This document shows, piece after piece, positions 33,155 through 42,600 of a stretch of 64,000 nt of DNA. The translations under genes were made by a program, and so were the position numbers. Source of the DNA: CAVZYN01 sp963779515 (lineage in GTDB: Bacteria > Pseudomonadota > Alphaproteobacteria > Rhizobiales > Hyphomicrobiaceae); assembly GCA_963779515.1 (NCBI GenBank), contig CAVZYN010000001.1:1015594-1079593 (forward strand). The letters are read 5' to 3'. A model generated the notes under the pieces. That model did no database searches and had not been told where the DNA came from. It saw only the letters and a list, made by a program, of their open reading frames with translations. Position 1 is the stretch's first letter; every line of letters begins with the position of its first letter.

Positions 33155-35452
33155 TCAGCGGCGCGAATTCGCGAACACCGTCGATAGCATGTCCGAAAAA
33201 TCATCGGACCACGGCGCTGCTCCTGCGGCGTGCATGGCGTCTGCCCCCGCCCACGCGCGCGCGGGATCAAGCGCACCGGCCCGCTTCGACACCAATACGA
33301 CTGTCGAAGGTGTGGCATCCACCAACGCGGCGCCCGGCGACCAACGCACGACAAGGCGGTCGACGCCGCCGAATGGGTCGAGCGTCGCGGCCAATGACGG
33401 GATCAAATCGAGGTGCCGATTGGAGACATGAAGGGCGACGATGGCGCCATCCGCCAGCTTCGAGAAATACATCGCCAGGGCCTCTGACGTCAGCAGATGC
33501 ACCGGAATCGCATCCGAAGAGAACGCATCGATGACGAGATAATCGAGCGACTTCGGCGCGGCCTTCGCGAGCGTCAGACGCGCGTCCCCGAGCACCACCG
33601 GGGCGCCAGGCGCACACCGGCTCAGAAACGAAAACAGTTTCGGATTGCGCGCGATCCGTTCCACCGCCGGATCGATCTCATAGAACGTCAGCGTGTCGCC
33701 GGGTTCGGCGTGACACGCCATGGACCCTGCCCCAAGTCCGACGACGGCCATACGAACAGGGGCACCCGCGCCCGCGGCCCGTGCATGCCGCCGAGCAAGC
33801 TGCAACGCTTGGGCCATCGGCCCTTGCGCGTGATAGTATGTCGCCGGAACCGGCATTTCGGCGGCCTCGCCCGTCGCGCTTTTGATGCGCTCCAGGCCAT
33901 GCACCGTCGTCCCGTGCATCAGCTGGCGAACCGCGCCGTCGTCCGCGATCGCGACCCGATGCGTGCCGAAGAACGAGCGTTCGATATGGACGGTTTGAAG
34001 ATCGCCCGGCTTGAATGCCGCAGCCGCGATGGCGATCAAAACGATGGCGATGCTGTGCTCGGGCCAGTTGCGAATCGAGATCAACGCGAGGACCGCGATC
34101 GCCGCCAAGGCATACGGCGCCAGCGCGACGATCGGTGCGGCGTTCGCCGATGTCGTCCACTGATATCCAGAGAGGATCAGCAGACATGTCGCCGCGATGG
34201 CCCCGAGGCGCCGCGCGCTCAAGGGCGCCGGTGTGTCCAGCACCACTCCGGGCCGAAACAGCATGGCGCCGAGCAGCAGCAATTTGAATTCGAAGACCGA
34301 CGTAAAGATCTTTGGTGCCAGGAGCGCGGAGAATATGCCGCCGAGCACGCCGCCAACCGACATCCATATGTAGAATTCGGTCAGATGCTCGAACGACGGC
34401 CGGCGCGTATAGAGTTCGCGATGACAGATGAGCGCTGCGACGAAAAACCCGATCAGGGCGGCGCACAATGCGAGAACTTGATACTGCGGCACCGTCTCCG
34501 CGAGGACGACCGTCACCGCGGCTGCCGGCAGCGCTCCATGCAGCCACGCAACCGGAAACGACAGTTGATCCCGGAACACAAGGATGAACGTGCCAAGAAA
34601 CAGCGCCAGCGGGATCACCCAAAGGAACGGCGCCGAAGCGAGGTCGGTGCTGATATATGTCGTGACCGCGATCATCAGACCCGACGGCACGAACGCCAGC
34701 AGCACCCACAAGGCGCGCTGGCCATGGGTCACCACCGATCGCACACGTGGCGACGCTACAGCCACACTCGGGCGGACCACGGCGCGTGCGCCGAGCATCT
34801 GCAGCATCACGGCGGCGCTCAATACGATCAAACCGAAGAGGGCAATAAAACCCGCCGACCACAGCTGCGATTGGACCTTGAGCCCGATCGTCCGCTCGAT
34901 CACCAATGGATACGCAAGCAAGGCCAGGAGGCTGCCGAAATTGCTCGCCGCGTAGAGAAAGTAAGGGTCGTGCGCCGATGCGTGGCCGGTTCTTGCAAAC
35001 CAAGCCTGCAACAGCGGCGCATTCCCGGAGACGGCGAAAAACGGGATGCCGACACCCACGGAGAATGTCGCGAGCGTCCATAGATACGCGTCTCCGGCTG
35101 GCGGCTCGGAGAGATCGGCGGGCAGCCCAATCGGCAGCGCAAAGCACGTCAGGACCAGAACCACCAGATGCAGTTGGATCGCGCGCAGCGGCGACAAGTA
35201 CCGATTGATGGCATGCGCGTAGCAATAACCCGCGAGCAGGACGGCTTGAAAGAAGCACATCGAGATGGCCCAAACCGCCGGCGCACCGCCGAGCTTCGGC
35301 AACACCATCTTGGCGAACATCGGCTGCACCGAGAACAGCAGCAGTGCCGAGAAGAAAATCGCGGCCGTGAAGACGCCGACTTGGACCAACGGGTTGGCGG
35401 CCGCCTTGAAACCGCGGTGCGCCGTATCGATGAACGGCTTTGCTCCGGACAT
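33155..35452 (-). CDS. membrane-fused spermidine-synthase-like protein
   Basis: 765 aa from ATG 35452. Residues 1 to about 500 carry a dozen hydrophobic segments (e.g. FSALLLFSVQPMFAKMVLP). The last 250 residues are a SAM/spermidine-synthase Rossmann domain: MAVVGLGAGSMACHA, FYEIDPAVERIA, LGDARLTLA, YLVIDAFSSDAIPVHLLTSEA at separate positions. Such fusions are common but uncharacterised; aminopropyl transfer at the membrane is a guess. It is divergent from the TTC38-like gene, with about 190 bp between. Confidence 0.88.
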   Translation of the reverse strand: MSGAKPFIDTAHRGFKAAANPLVQVGVFTAAIFFSALLLFSVQPMFAKMVLPKLGGAPAVWAISMCFFQAVLLAGYCYAHAINRYLSPLRAIQLHLVVLVLTCFALPIGLPADLSEPPAGDAYLWTLATFSVGVGIPFFAVSGNAPLLQAWFARTGHASAHDPYFLYAASNFGSLLALLAYPLVIERTIGLKVQSQLWSAGFIALFGLIVLSAAVMLQMLGARAVVRPSVAVASPRVRSVVTHGQRALWVLLAFVPSGLMIAVTTYISTDLASAPFLWVIPLALFLGTFILVFRDQLSFPVAWLHGALPAAAVTVVLAETVPQYQVLALCAALIGFFVAALICHRELYTRRPSFEHLTEFYIWMSVGGVLGGIFSALLAPKIFTSVFEFKLLLLGAMLFRPGVVLDTPAPLSARRLGAIAATCLLILSGYQWTTSANAAPIVALAPYALAAIAVLALISIRNWPEHSIAIVLIAIAAAAFKPGDLQTVHIERSFFGTHRVAIADDGAVRQLMHGTTVHGLERIKSATGEAAEMPVPATYYHAQGPMAQALQLARRHARAAGAGAPVRMAVVGLGAGSMACHAEPGDTLTFYEIDPAVERIARNPKLFSFLSRCAPGAPVVLGDARLTLAKAAPKSLDYLVIDAFSSDAIPVHLLTSEALAMYFSKLADGAIVALHVSNRHLDLIPSLAATLDPFGGVDRLVVRWSPGAALVDATPSTVVLVSKRAGALDPARAWAGADAMHAAGAAPWSDDFSDMLSTVFANSRR

Positions 35453-35643
35453 CCTGCTCTCCAGATCTTCCAATATGGAACACGGAACCAGAAACTCTTT
35501 AAGGTCCGCTGAAGAACGCCCAGATGCGTTTCCAGATACGCTCCAAGACACGTCTCCTGGCACGACCCACGGTGATCGAAGCCAGCATTGGACTTTCGAT
35601 GCCGCCGGACCTAGCCTTGGCGAGACCGGCTTGGAGGCTGCGG

Positions 35644-36978
35644 ATGGCAGAACGAGATCTACACGGCCTCTCCTTGACCGCCGGCCCCGGAGCGGCGCAG
35701 GCCTTCAACCACGCCCTCGAAGGCTATGTCCGCTACCGCGCCGATACGCCGGGCCGAATCCAGAGCCTGCTTGAGATCGCGCCCGGCATGGGCATGGCGC
35801 ACACGTTCAAGGGCGCCATGCTGATGCTCACGTTCAAGCACGCAAACCTCGGCGCGGCGCGGGATGCCTCGGCAACAGCGGAAAGGCTCGCTCCGGGCAC
35901 AACCGATCGCGAGCGCGGCCACGCCGCAGCGCTCCGGCACTGGGTCGCCGGTGACCTCGACGGAACCCTCCGCTCATGGGAAGACCTGCTCGACGCCCAT
36001 CCGCGCGATCTTCTGGCGTTCCGGCTGCATCATTTCCTCGCGTTCTGGATGGGCCAGCCCCAGCGCATGGCCAAGATTGCGGCCCAGGTCTCGCCGCACT
36101 GGAGCCCGGAGTTGCCAGGTTGGGGCACACTTCTCGCGAGCCGCTGCTTTGCCAACGAGGAACTCGGCAAATACCAAGAGGCGGAAACCGATGGTCGCGC
36201 CGCCCTCGCGTTCGACAAGGGCGATCTTTGGGCCGCGCACGCCGTCGCCCACGTCATGGAAATGCAAGGCCGGCAGGCGGAAGGCATCGCGCTGCTCGAG
36301 GACCTCGAACCGCACTGGGCCGGCGGCAACAACCTGACACATCATCTGTGGTGGCATCGCGGGCTCTATCATTACGAACGGCGCGAATTCGCGGCCGTCC
36401 TCGACCTCTACGACCGGCGCTTTCGCAATCATGCCTCGCCCCTGATCATCCAGAACCCGGACGTCTACATCGATGTCCAGAACGCCGCCTCGATGCTCCT
36501 CAGGTTGCAGCGGCTTGGCGTCGACGTCGGCGATCGCTGGGTCGAACTCGCGGACAAGGCCGAGGCGCGGATCGGCGATCACCTCTCGCTCTTCACCTTG
36601 CCGCATTGGATGATGGCGCTCGTCGCAACCAAGCGATGGGACGCCGCCGAGCGGATGATCGCGGCGATGCAACAAGATCCGGCGAGCGGCGCACCCTTGC
36701 TGCATGACGCGGCACTCCCGATCTGCCGGGCGATACTGGCCAACAGCAAAGGCGATCCGGCAGCCGCCCTCGCGCACATGCGCCCAGCGCTGCCCCGCAT
36801 GCCTGGCCTCGGCGGCAGCCACGCCCAACAAGATGTCCTGGTGCAGGTCTATCTCGATTGCGCGACAGCCGCGAAATCGACGGCCGACATCGACCGCGCC
36901 CTCGCGCACGTCGCGACGACCTACCAAACCAAACCCGAGACCCGCGTCGGATACGGCCACGCCGCCCGCGAGGTCTGA
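35644..36978 (+). CDS. TTC38-like tetratricopeptide protein
   Basis: 444 aa from ATG 35644 (MAERDLHGLSLT). The family pattern is recognised by FNHALEGYVRYRADTPGRI near the N-terminus, the HAVAHVMEMQGR motif, and the HHLWWHRGLYHYE motif, with helical TPR-like repeats throughout. TTC38-type proteins are cytosolic and of unknown function. A further in-frame start at 35524 exists but the extra 40 residues look non-coding. The phosphatase gene begins 2 nt after its stop. Confidence 0.85.
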   Translation: MAERDLHGLSLTAGPGAAQAFNHALEGYVRYRADTPGRIQSLLEIAPGMGMAHTFKGAMLMLTFKHANLGAARDASATAERLAPGTTDRERGHAAALRHWVAGDLDGTLRSWEDLLDAHPRDLLAFRLHHFLAFWMGQPQRMAKIAAQVSPHWSPELPGWGTLLASRCFANEELGKYQEAETDGRAALAFDKGDLWAAHAVAHVMEMQGRQAEGIALLEDLEPHWAGGNNLTHHLWWHRGLYHYERREFAAVLDLYDRRFRNHASPLIIQNPDVYIDVQNAASMLLRLQRLGVDVGDRWVELADKAEARIGDHLSLFTLPHWMMALVATKRWDAAERMIAAMQQDPASGAPLLHDAALPICRAILANSKGDPAAALAHMRPALPRMPGLGGSHAQQDVLVQVYLDCATAAKSTADIDRALAHVATTYQTKPETRVGYGHAAREV

Positions 36979-36980
36979 CC

Positions 36981-37496
36981 GTGCTGACCCTCTCCCTCTT
37001 CCGGCACGCCAAATCGAGTTGGGACGATCCCAAACTCAAGGATCACGACCGCCCCCTGAACGAGCGCGGCCTGCGCGACGCCCCGCGCATGGGCGCCTTC
37101 ATCGCGACGCAAAAGTTGATCCCGGACCGGATCCTATGCTCGACTGCGGCGCGAACCCGCGCGACGCTGGCGCTCGCATCCGCCACATGGCCGAAGCTGC
37201 CCGTGGTGACCTTCGACAAGGCGCTCTACCTCGCCGACTGGGACAAGCTGCTGCGCCGCCTCCAGGACGCCCGCGAGCCCGCCGCGCATATGATGCTGAT
37301 CGGCCATAACCCAGGCTTGCAGGATCTCGCCGCGACCCTCATCGGCCATGGCAATCGTGAAGAGCGGATGGCGATGGCCCAGAAATTTCCCACTGCCGCT
37401 TTGGCGGTCATCCGGTTCGAGACCACCACATGGGCGGATGTCGTCCCCGGGTCCGGGCGGCTCGACGTCACCATGACGCCCCGCAGCCTGGAGTAA
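36981..37496 (+). CDS. SixA-type histidine phosphatase
   Basis: 171 aa from GTG 36981, 2 nt after the TTC38-like stop. The phosphoglycerate-mutase-fold catalytic motif LFRHAKSSWDDP opens the protein; STAARTRATL and IGHNPGLQDLA supply the second Arg and His. SixA dephosphorylates phospho-His on phosphotransfer proteins; other members act on small phosphates. It lies just upstream of trpG but is unlikely to be functionally tied to it. Confidence 0.88.
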   Translation: MLTLSLFRHAKSSWDDPKLKDHDRPLNERGLRDAPRMGAFIATQKLIPDRILCSTAARTRATLALASATWPKLPVVTFDKALYLADWDKLLRRLQDAREPAAHMMLIGHNPGLQDLAATLIGHGNREERMAMAQKFPTAALAVIRFETTTWADVVPGSGRLDVTMTPRSLE

Positions 37497-37543
37497 CTCA
37501 GTTCGCACTTGCGCTATGACCGCTGACGCCCGTAAATCGTCGC

Positions 37544-38158
37544 ATGCTCGTCCTGATCGATAACTACGACAGCTTCACCTATAATCTCGTCCACTTCCTG
37601 GGCGAGTTGGGGCAGACCTGCGCCGTCCACCGCAACGACAAGATCACCGTTGACGAGGTGCTCGCCTTGAAGCCGAAAGGCATCGTGCTGTCGCCGGGCC
37701 CGTGCACACCCAACGAGGCCGGCATCTGCCTCGACTTGATCAAAGCCGCTGGCCCAACGATCCCGCTGCTCGGCGTCTGCCTCGGCCATCAGGCGATCGG
37801 CCAAAGCTACGGCGGCACCGTCCTACGTGCGCCGCAACCCATGCACGGCAAGCTCTCGACCATCGAGACGACCGGCGCGGGCGTGTTTCGCAATTTGCCG
37901 AAACGATACGAGGTCACGCGCTATCATTCGCTGATCGTCGAGCGCTCGACACTTCCAGCCTGCCTCGAAATCACCGCGACCACCGGCGACGGCCTGATCA
38001 TGGGCGTCCGCCACAAGACGCATCCCGTGCATGGCGTGCAGTTCCATCCCGAGAGCATCGCGTCGGAACATGGCCACGCACTCCTCGCCAACTTCCTCGA
38101 GATTGCCGGCCTCGATCCACAGCGCCGGAATGCGCCAACCCCGCGCGTGGCCGCATGA
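37544..38158 (+). CDS. trpG: anthranilate synthase component II (glutamine amidotransferase)
   Basis: 204 aa from ATG 37544. The class I amidotransferase triad is present: nucleophile Cys in LGVCLGHQAIG, and His and Glu in GVQFHPESI. The TrpG/PabA N-terminus MLVLIDNYDSFTYNLVH is standard. It supplies ammonia to TrpE for anthranilate synthesis; trpE is not in this window. trpD follows 165 bp downstream across an inserted repeat. Confidence 0.95.
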   Translation: MLVLIDNYDSFTYNLVHFLGELGQTCAVHRNDKITVDEVLALKPKGIVLSPGPCTPNEAGICLDLIKAAGPTIPLLGVCLGHQAIGQSYGGTVLRAPQPMHGKLSTIETTGAGVFRNLPKRYEVTRYHSLIVERSTLPACLEITATTGDGLIMGVRHKTHPVHGVQFHPESIASEHGHALLANFLEIAGLDPQRRNAPTPRVAA

Positions 38159-38236
38159 CCTGGCGATGGCGCACGTAAAGACGCCCCGAACAACAAACGC
38201 TATGCATTCTGGAGCAATTGCGCGCAACTCTCTCCT

Positions 38237-38293
38237 CCGTCATCCCCGCGAAGGCGGGGACCCAAGCAATGTGGATGTTTGCTTGGGTTCCCG
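38237..38293. repeat. GGGACCCAAGCAA repeat between trpG and trpD
   Basis: CATCCCCGCGAAGGCGGGGA is a strong stem, followed by CCCAAGCAA-n9-TTGCTTGGG, a second inverted repeat. Copies with shared GGGACCCAAGCAA occur at 30952 and 50341. Here it separates two tryptophan genes that are usually close together. Confidence 0.8.
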
Positions 38294-38323
38294 GTTCACG
38301 CCCTCTCCTTGGACTCCGAACCG

Positions 38324-39346
38324 ATGCCCGCCCAGACTCTCAAGACCCTGATCAGCAAAGTCGCCGACGGCCAAACACTCGCGGAAGCCGAGATCCGCGC
38401 GGCACTCGAGATCATGACCGAAGGCCACGCGACGCAAGCGCAGATGGGCGCTTTCCTGATGGCGCTGCGGGTGCGCGGCGAAACCGTCGAGGAGATCACG
38501 GGTGCAGCGCAAATGATGCGCTCCCGAATGCGGCGCGTCGACGCCCCCGCCGATGCCATCGACATCGTCGGCACCGGCGGCGATGCGCACGGAACCTTTA
38601 ACGTCTCAACCTGCACCAGCCTCGTCGCCGCCGGCGCGGGCCTCAAGGTCGCCAAACACGGCAGCCGCTCCGTGTCCTCGCTCGCCGGCGCGTCCGACGT
38701 CCTCTCCGCCCTCGGCGTCAAGCTCGACGTCACGCCGGAATCGGTCACGCGCGCGATCCACGAAGCCGGCGTCGGTTTCATGTTCGCCCCCAACCACCAC
38801 CCGGCAATGAAAAACTGGGCGCCTGTCCGCGCCGAACTCGGCGTGCGCACGATCTTCAATCTGCTGGGGCCGATCTCGAACCCCGCCGGCGTCAAGCGCC
38901 AGATCGTCGGCGTGTTCTCGCGCAAGTGGGTCGAGCCGATCGCGCACGTCTTGAACAAGCTCGGCTCGGAGCGCGTCTGGGTCGTGCACGGCCACGATGG
39001 CCTCGACGAATTGACCACGACCGGCTCGACCGACGTCGCCGAAGTCAAGGACGGCACGGTCACCGTGTTCGAGGTGACACCCGCCGACGCTGGTATTCCG
39101 CCCGCAAAACTCACCGACCTCAAAGGCGGCGATGCGAAATACAATGCGGAGGCCATTCGCGCCGTGCTCGACGGCACCAAGGGCCCGTTCCGCGACATCG
39201 TCGTGCTCAACACGGCCGCGGCCTTGATCGTCGGCGGCAAGGCCACGAGCCTCACCGACGGCGCGGCCCTCGCCGTGCACGCCATCGAAAGCGGCGCCGC
39301 CAAAACCGCCCTCGACCGCCTGATCAAAGTCACCAACGCGGCGTGA
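38324..39346 (+). CDS. trpD: anthranilate phosphoribosyltransferase
   Basis: 340 aa from ATG 38324. The family motifs are present: DIVGTGGDAHGTFNVST for PRPP binding, KHGSRSVSSLAGASDVLSALG at separate positions, the FMFAPNHHPAMK loop and NLLGPISNPAGVK. It transfers phosphoribose from PRPP to anthranilate. trpC, which usually follows in this group, is absent: the next 320 bp are repeats and then a convergent AAA+ gene. Confidence 0.95.
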   Translation: MPAQTLKTLISKVADGQTLAEAEIRAALEIMTEGHATQAQMGAFLMALRVRGETVEEITGAAQMMRSRMRRVDAPADAIDIVGTGGDAHGTFNVSTCTSLVAAGAGLKVAKHGSRSVSSLAGASDVLSALGVKLDVTPESVTRAIHEAGVGFMFAPNHHPAMKNWAPVRAELGVRTIFNLLGPISNPAGVKRQIVGVFSRKWVEPIAHVLNKLGSERVWVVHGHDGLDELTTTGSTDVAEVKDGTVTVFEVTPADAGIPPAKLTDLKGGDAKYNAEAIRAVLDGTKGPFRDIVVLNTAAALIVGGKATSLTDGAALAVHAIESGAAKTALDRLIKVTNAA

Positions 39347-39369
39347 AACCGGGGACAGTGTTATTTCTT

Positions 39370-39541
39370 CCTTCTCCCGTGGGGAGAAGGTGCCCCGAAG
39401 GGGCGGATGAGGGGGCGGCTCAAGCAATTGATCGCGCGATGCGCAGCACGAACCGATCACGCACGTCGCCGCCATTGTGACCCAAAGACACCATCGTCAT
39501 CGTGATTGAAGTCCCCTCATCCGGCGCTTCTTCGCGAAGGG
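39370..39541. repeat. palindromic repeat block downstream of trpD
   Basis: CCTTCTCCC-GT-GGGGAGAAGG, then GCCCCGAAGGGGC and GGATGAGGGG: the common Hyphomicrobiales palindrome. A degenerate inverted half (CCCCTCATCCGG then CTTCTTCGCGAAG) lies at about 39513-39541. Short GGGGACAGT pieces of another family occur at about 39352 and 39547. No gene is seen between trpD and the AAA+ gene. Confidence 0.8.
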
Positions 39542-39588
39542 AAATACGGGGACAGTTTACTCAATTCGGCACGCACCGATCGAAGGTG

Positions 39589-39663
39589 AAAACGGGGACA
39601 GTTACCGCTTCGGCAGTGCGGCGCAACCTAACGCCTCAGGGGAACGGAAACTGTCCCCGTTTT
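39589..39663. repeat. 75-bp palindromic (MITE/REP-like) element, second copy
   Basis: AAAACGGGGACAGTTACCGC at the left and its near reverse complement ending ACTGTCCCCGTTTT at the right, with a different 30-bp centre from the copy at 29033-29110. It abuts the stop codon region of the AAA+ gene (39665), so it may end that transcript. Confidence 0.85.
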
Positions 39664-39664
39664 C

Positions 39665-42600
39665 CTACTCCCCCTGACCGCGCAACAGATCGAAATCCCC
39701 GGCCAACACCGCGTCGAGCTTGCCGCTGCGCCACTGGCCGTCGCCGCTGCGCACCAAGGGCGCCGGATCGCGGCGATACCGGCGCACGACCGTCGACGTC
39801 CGCTGCCCCGACTTGAAGGCTTCGCCAAGCGTCTGCCGCAGCAAGTGCTTCGGCTGGTCCTCGATCGGCGTCGGCAGCACGCGGACACGCGCCGCAACCC
39901 GGCTGCCGCCGTTGAAGCTCTCCGAGATATCCAAAATGTGCAGCCCCGCCTCCGGCATCAGCACGCGATGCGCGCCGAAGCCGCTGATGATCAGCGCGGG
40001 TTCCTCGCCCGCAACGCGCGCCAGCTCCGAGAACTGCATATGCCGGCGCGCGCACCAGCCGCGATACATGGCGCGGATCTCGCCGCACCAGGCGGCCGCC
40101 TCCTGGCGCTCACTCGCATGCATGTCGAGCGCGGGCTCCACCACCAGCGCGACCTCCACCGGCGCATCCGTTTCGAGGTCGGCGAGCCCGGCGCCGACGA
40201 GATGAAGTTGTAGAGCGAGACGCGACGCCAGTTCGCGCGACCCTTGCCCCGGCTGGCGCGTGCGTTTGTCCATGCGCGAGGCCAGCGACGCAGCCGTCGC
40301 CGCCGCCGCCTCGATGCGGTCCATCAAAGCGAGCCGCGACAGCGTCTCGAAGCGCGCGGGCGACGTCCAAAACTCAGGCCTGCTCATGCGCAGCACCTGC
40401 TCCGCCTTACGCGCGGACCACGGCGGCGCCGACAATGTCTTCTCGATCTCCGACTGCGCTGCATGAAGGACGCGGGCTTCACCCGTGCTGCCATCTGGCG
40501 CCAGGATGATCGCCTGCACGCTCGGCGGCGTGCCGGCATGCGCCACCGTCGTGGACGGCGCCGGCGCATACGGCTCTCCATCGGGATCGACGAACTCCGC
40601 CTGGATCGCCTGCCCGTCGCTGCGAACGAACACGAATTGATCGCCTTCGGGAAAGCGGCGCTCGACGATGGTCGCGGCCAACGGTGCGATCAGATACTGG
40701 TCGATCGCGCGCTTCAACGGCCGCGCCCCCATCTCCGGCGTAAAACCCTTCTCCAGCAGGAACTCCAGCGCCGACGCTTCCCATTCAACCGCCCAGGCGC
40801 GATCCTTGAGACCGCGGCGATCGAACACCCGATCGAGCTCCTTCTTGAGAATGGCGCGCATAAGCTCGCGCGACAGCGGCCGGAACACGATGATCTTATC
40901 GAGCCGGTTCTGGAATTCGGGCCGGAAGGTCTGGCTGATCGTGCGCAGCACCTGCTCGTTGGTATAGGCGCCCTCGGCCGGCGCAAAGCCCATGCCGGAC
41001 GTCCGATGCGTCGTCGCGCCGAGATTGGTCGTCAGGATGATCAGGCAATGGCGGAAATCCGCGACGTGACCGTTGGCATCCGTCAACCGTCCGTCGTCGA
41101 ACACCTGCAGGAAGAGATCCCAGATCTGCGGATGCGACTTCTCGAACTCATCCAGCAGGATGATCGAGAACGGCTGCTTGCGCACCCGCGTGATCAGCGT
41201 ATCCGCATCCGCACCCCCACCGCCGATGATCTTGACCAGCGAATCCGACGTCTGGAACTCGCTCATGTCCAGCCGGATCATGCGATCGGGGGAACTGAAG
41301 AGAAAGTCGGCGGCCGTCTTGGCCAGTTCCGTCTTGCCGGTCCCCGTCGGCCCCGCGAACAGCAATACGCCGATCGGCTTGCCCGGATCGTTGAGCCCGG
41401 ATTTCAGCATCGCGATGCGGTCGACGATCGCGTCGATGGCTTCGGGCTGCCCAATCACCCGCGACGCGAAAAACGCACGGATCTCGACCAGATCCAGCCG
41501 CTCCTTGCCGTCGAGCATCGATAGCGGCAATCCCGTCATCTGCGCCAGCGTTTCGAGCACGTCGGTTGGCCCCAGCGGCGACTTCGGCGTCTGCTCCGTG
41601 CGCTTCGCCGTCACCCGGATCAGGCCGAGCGCCGAGCCCGGCAGGCTCGAGGCGCTGAGATAGTGGCTCGCGGCATCGACCGCGGTGGCGGCGGTCTCAC
41701 GCGCAATGACGCGGCCGTTGTCCGCCGCAAGCCGCGCGATCAACGCCTCGGCCATCTCGCGCGCCTCATCCTCCGTTTGTGACTCGAGCCGGATCATATC
41801 GAAGGCGCGCCGCACCGCCGGCCGCATTTGCATCAGACGCGCCGTACCGGCCGGCGTCGCCTCCGTCCACACGACCAGCTGACCGCTCGTGACCGCTGGC
41901 AGGATCTGATCCAGAATGCTCGCGCTCTGTCCCTGGTGCGTCCCGCTCTGCGCGAGGCTCAGGAGATCGGGCACATACCAGATGATCTTCTTGGCCGCCG
42001 CCAGTTCCTCGATCGCCTTGCGAATGCGGCCTTCGAGCTGCCCGAACCACTGCTGGCCGGCCATCAAATCGACGGCACTGGCCTCGAACACGGTCCAACC
42101 CCGTGGCGCCAGCCGTTCCGCCAGCACCCGCAAGAACGACGTCTTGCCGACCAGCGGCTCGCCACTGACCAGCAAGGACCGCGGCAGCGTCTGCCCGGTC
42201 GCCGCTTCGGCCGCATCCAGATCGAGCGTCCAAAGGTCGGGGGTGAGCAGCGGACCGGCGGCGCGCTCCTCGTGCCAGAAGCGGCCGAACGATTTCAAGA
42301 ACGCACTGTCGATGCGCGCAACCTTGGCCTTATCGAGTTCCGCGATCAGCGTCACCGCCACCGGATGCTTCACGCGCGCCAGGAACGTACGCACGGCGTC
42401 AGGCTGCCATTCGCCGCTCTCCGCCACTTCCATTCCGAGGATGGCCGCATCGCCCAGCGCTTCACGGCGCTCGAAATAGTCGCGAAAGTAGAGCGGCACG
42501 ACGGGACTATCGGCCCACCACTCGCAGCACCCGATCAGCGGCGCGCCAACCGGCCTCCGGTTTTTGACGCCGCCCACCGCCTGCAATGCAAAATACATCG

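Noticed and set aside
33497..35083. 528-codon plus frame over the spermidine-synthase-like gene
   Set aside because: Antisense mirror; composition is basic and disordered, while the minus strand has clear motifs.
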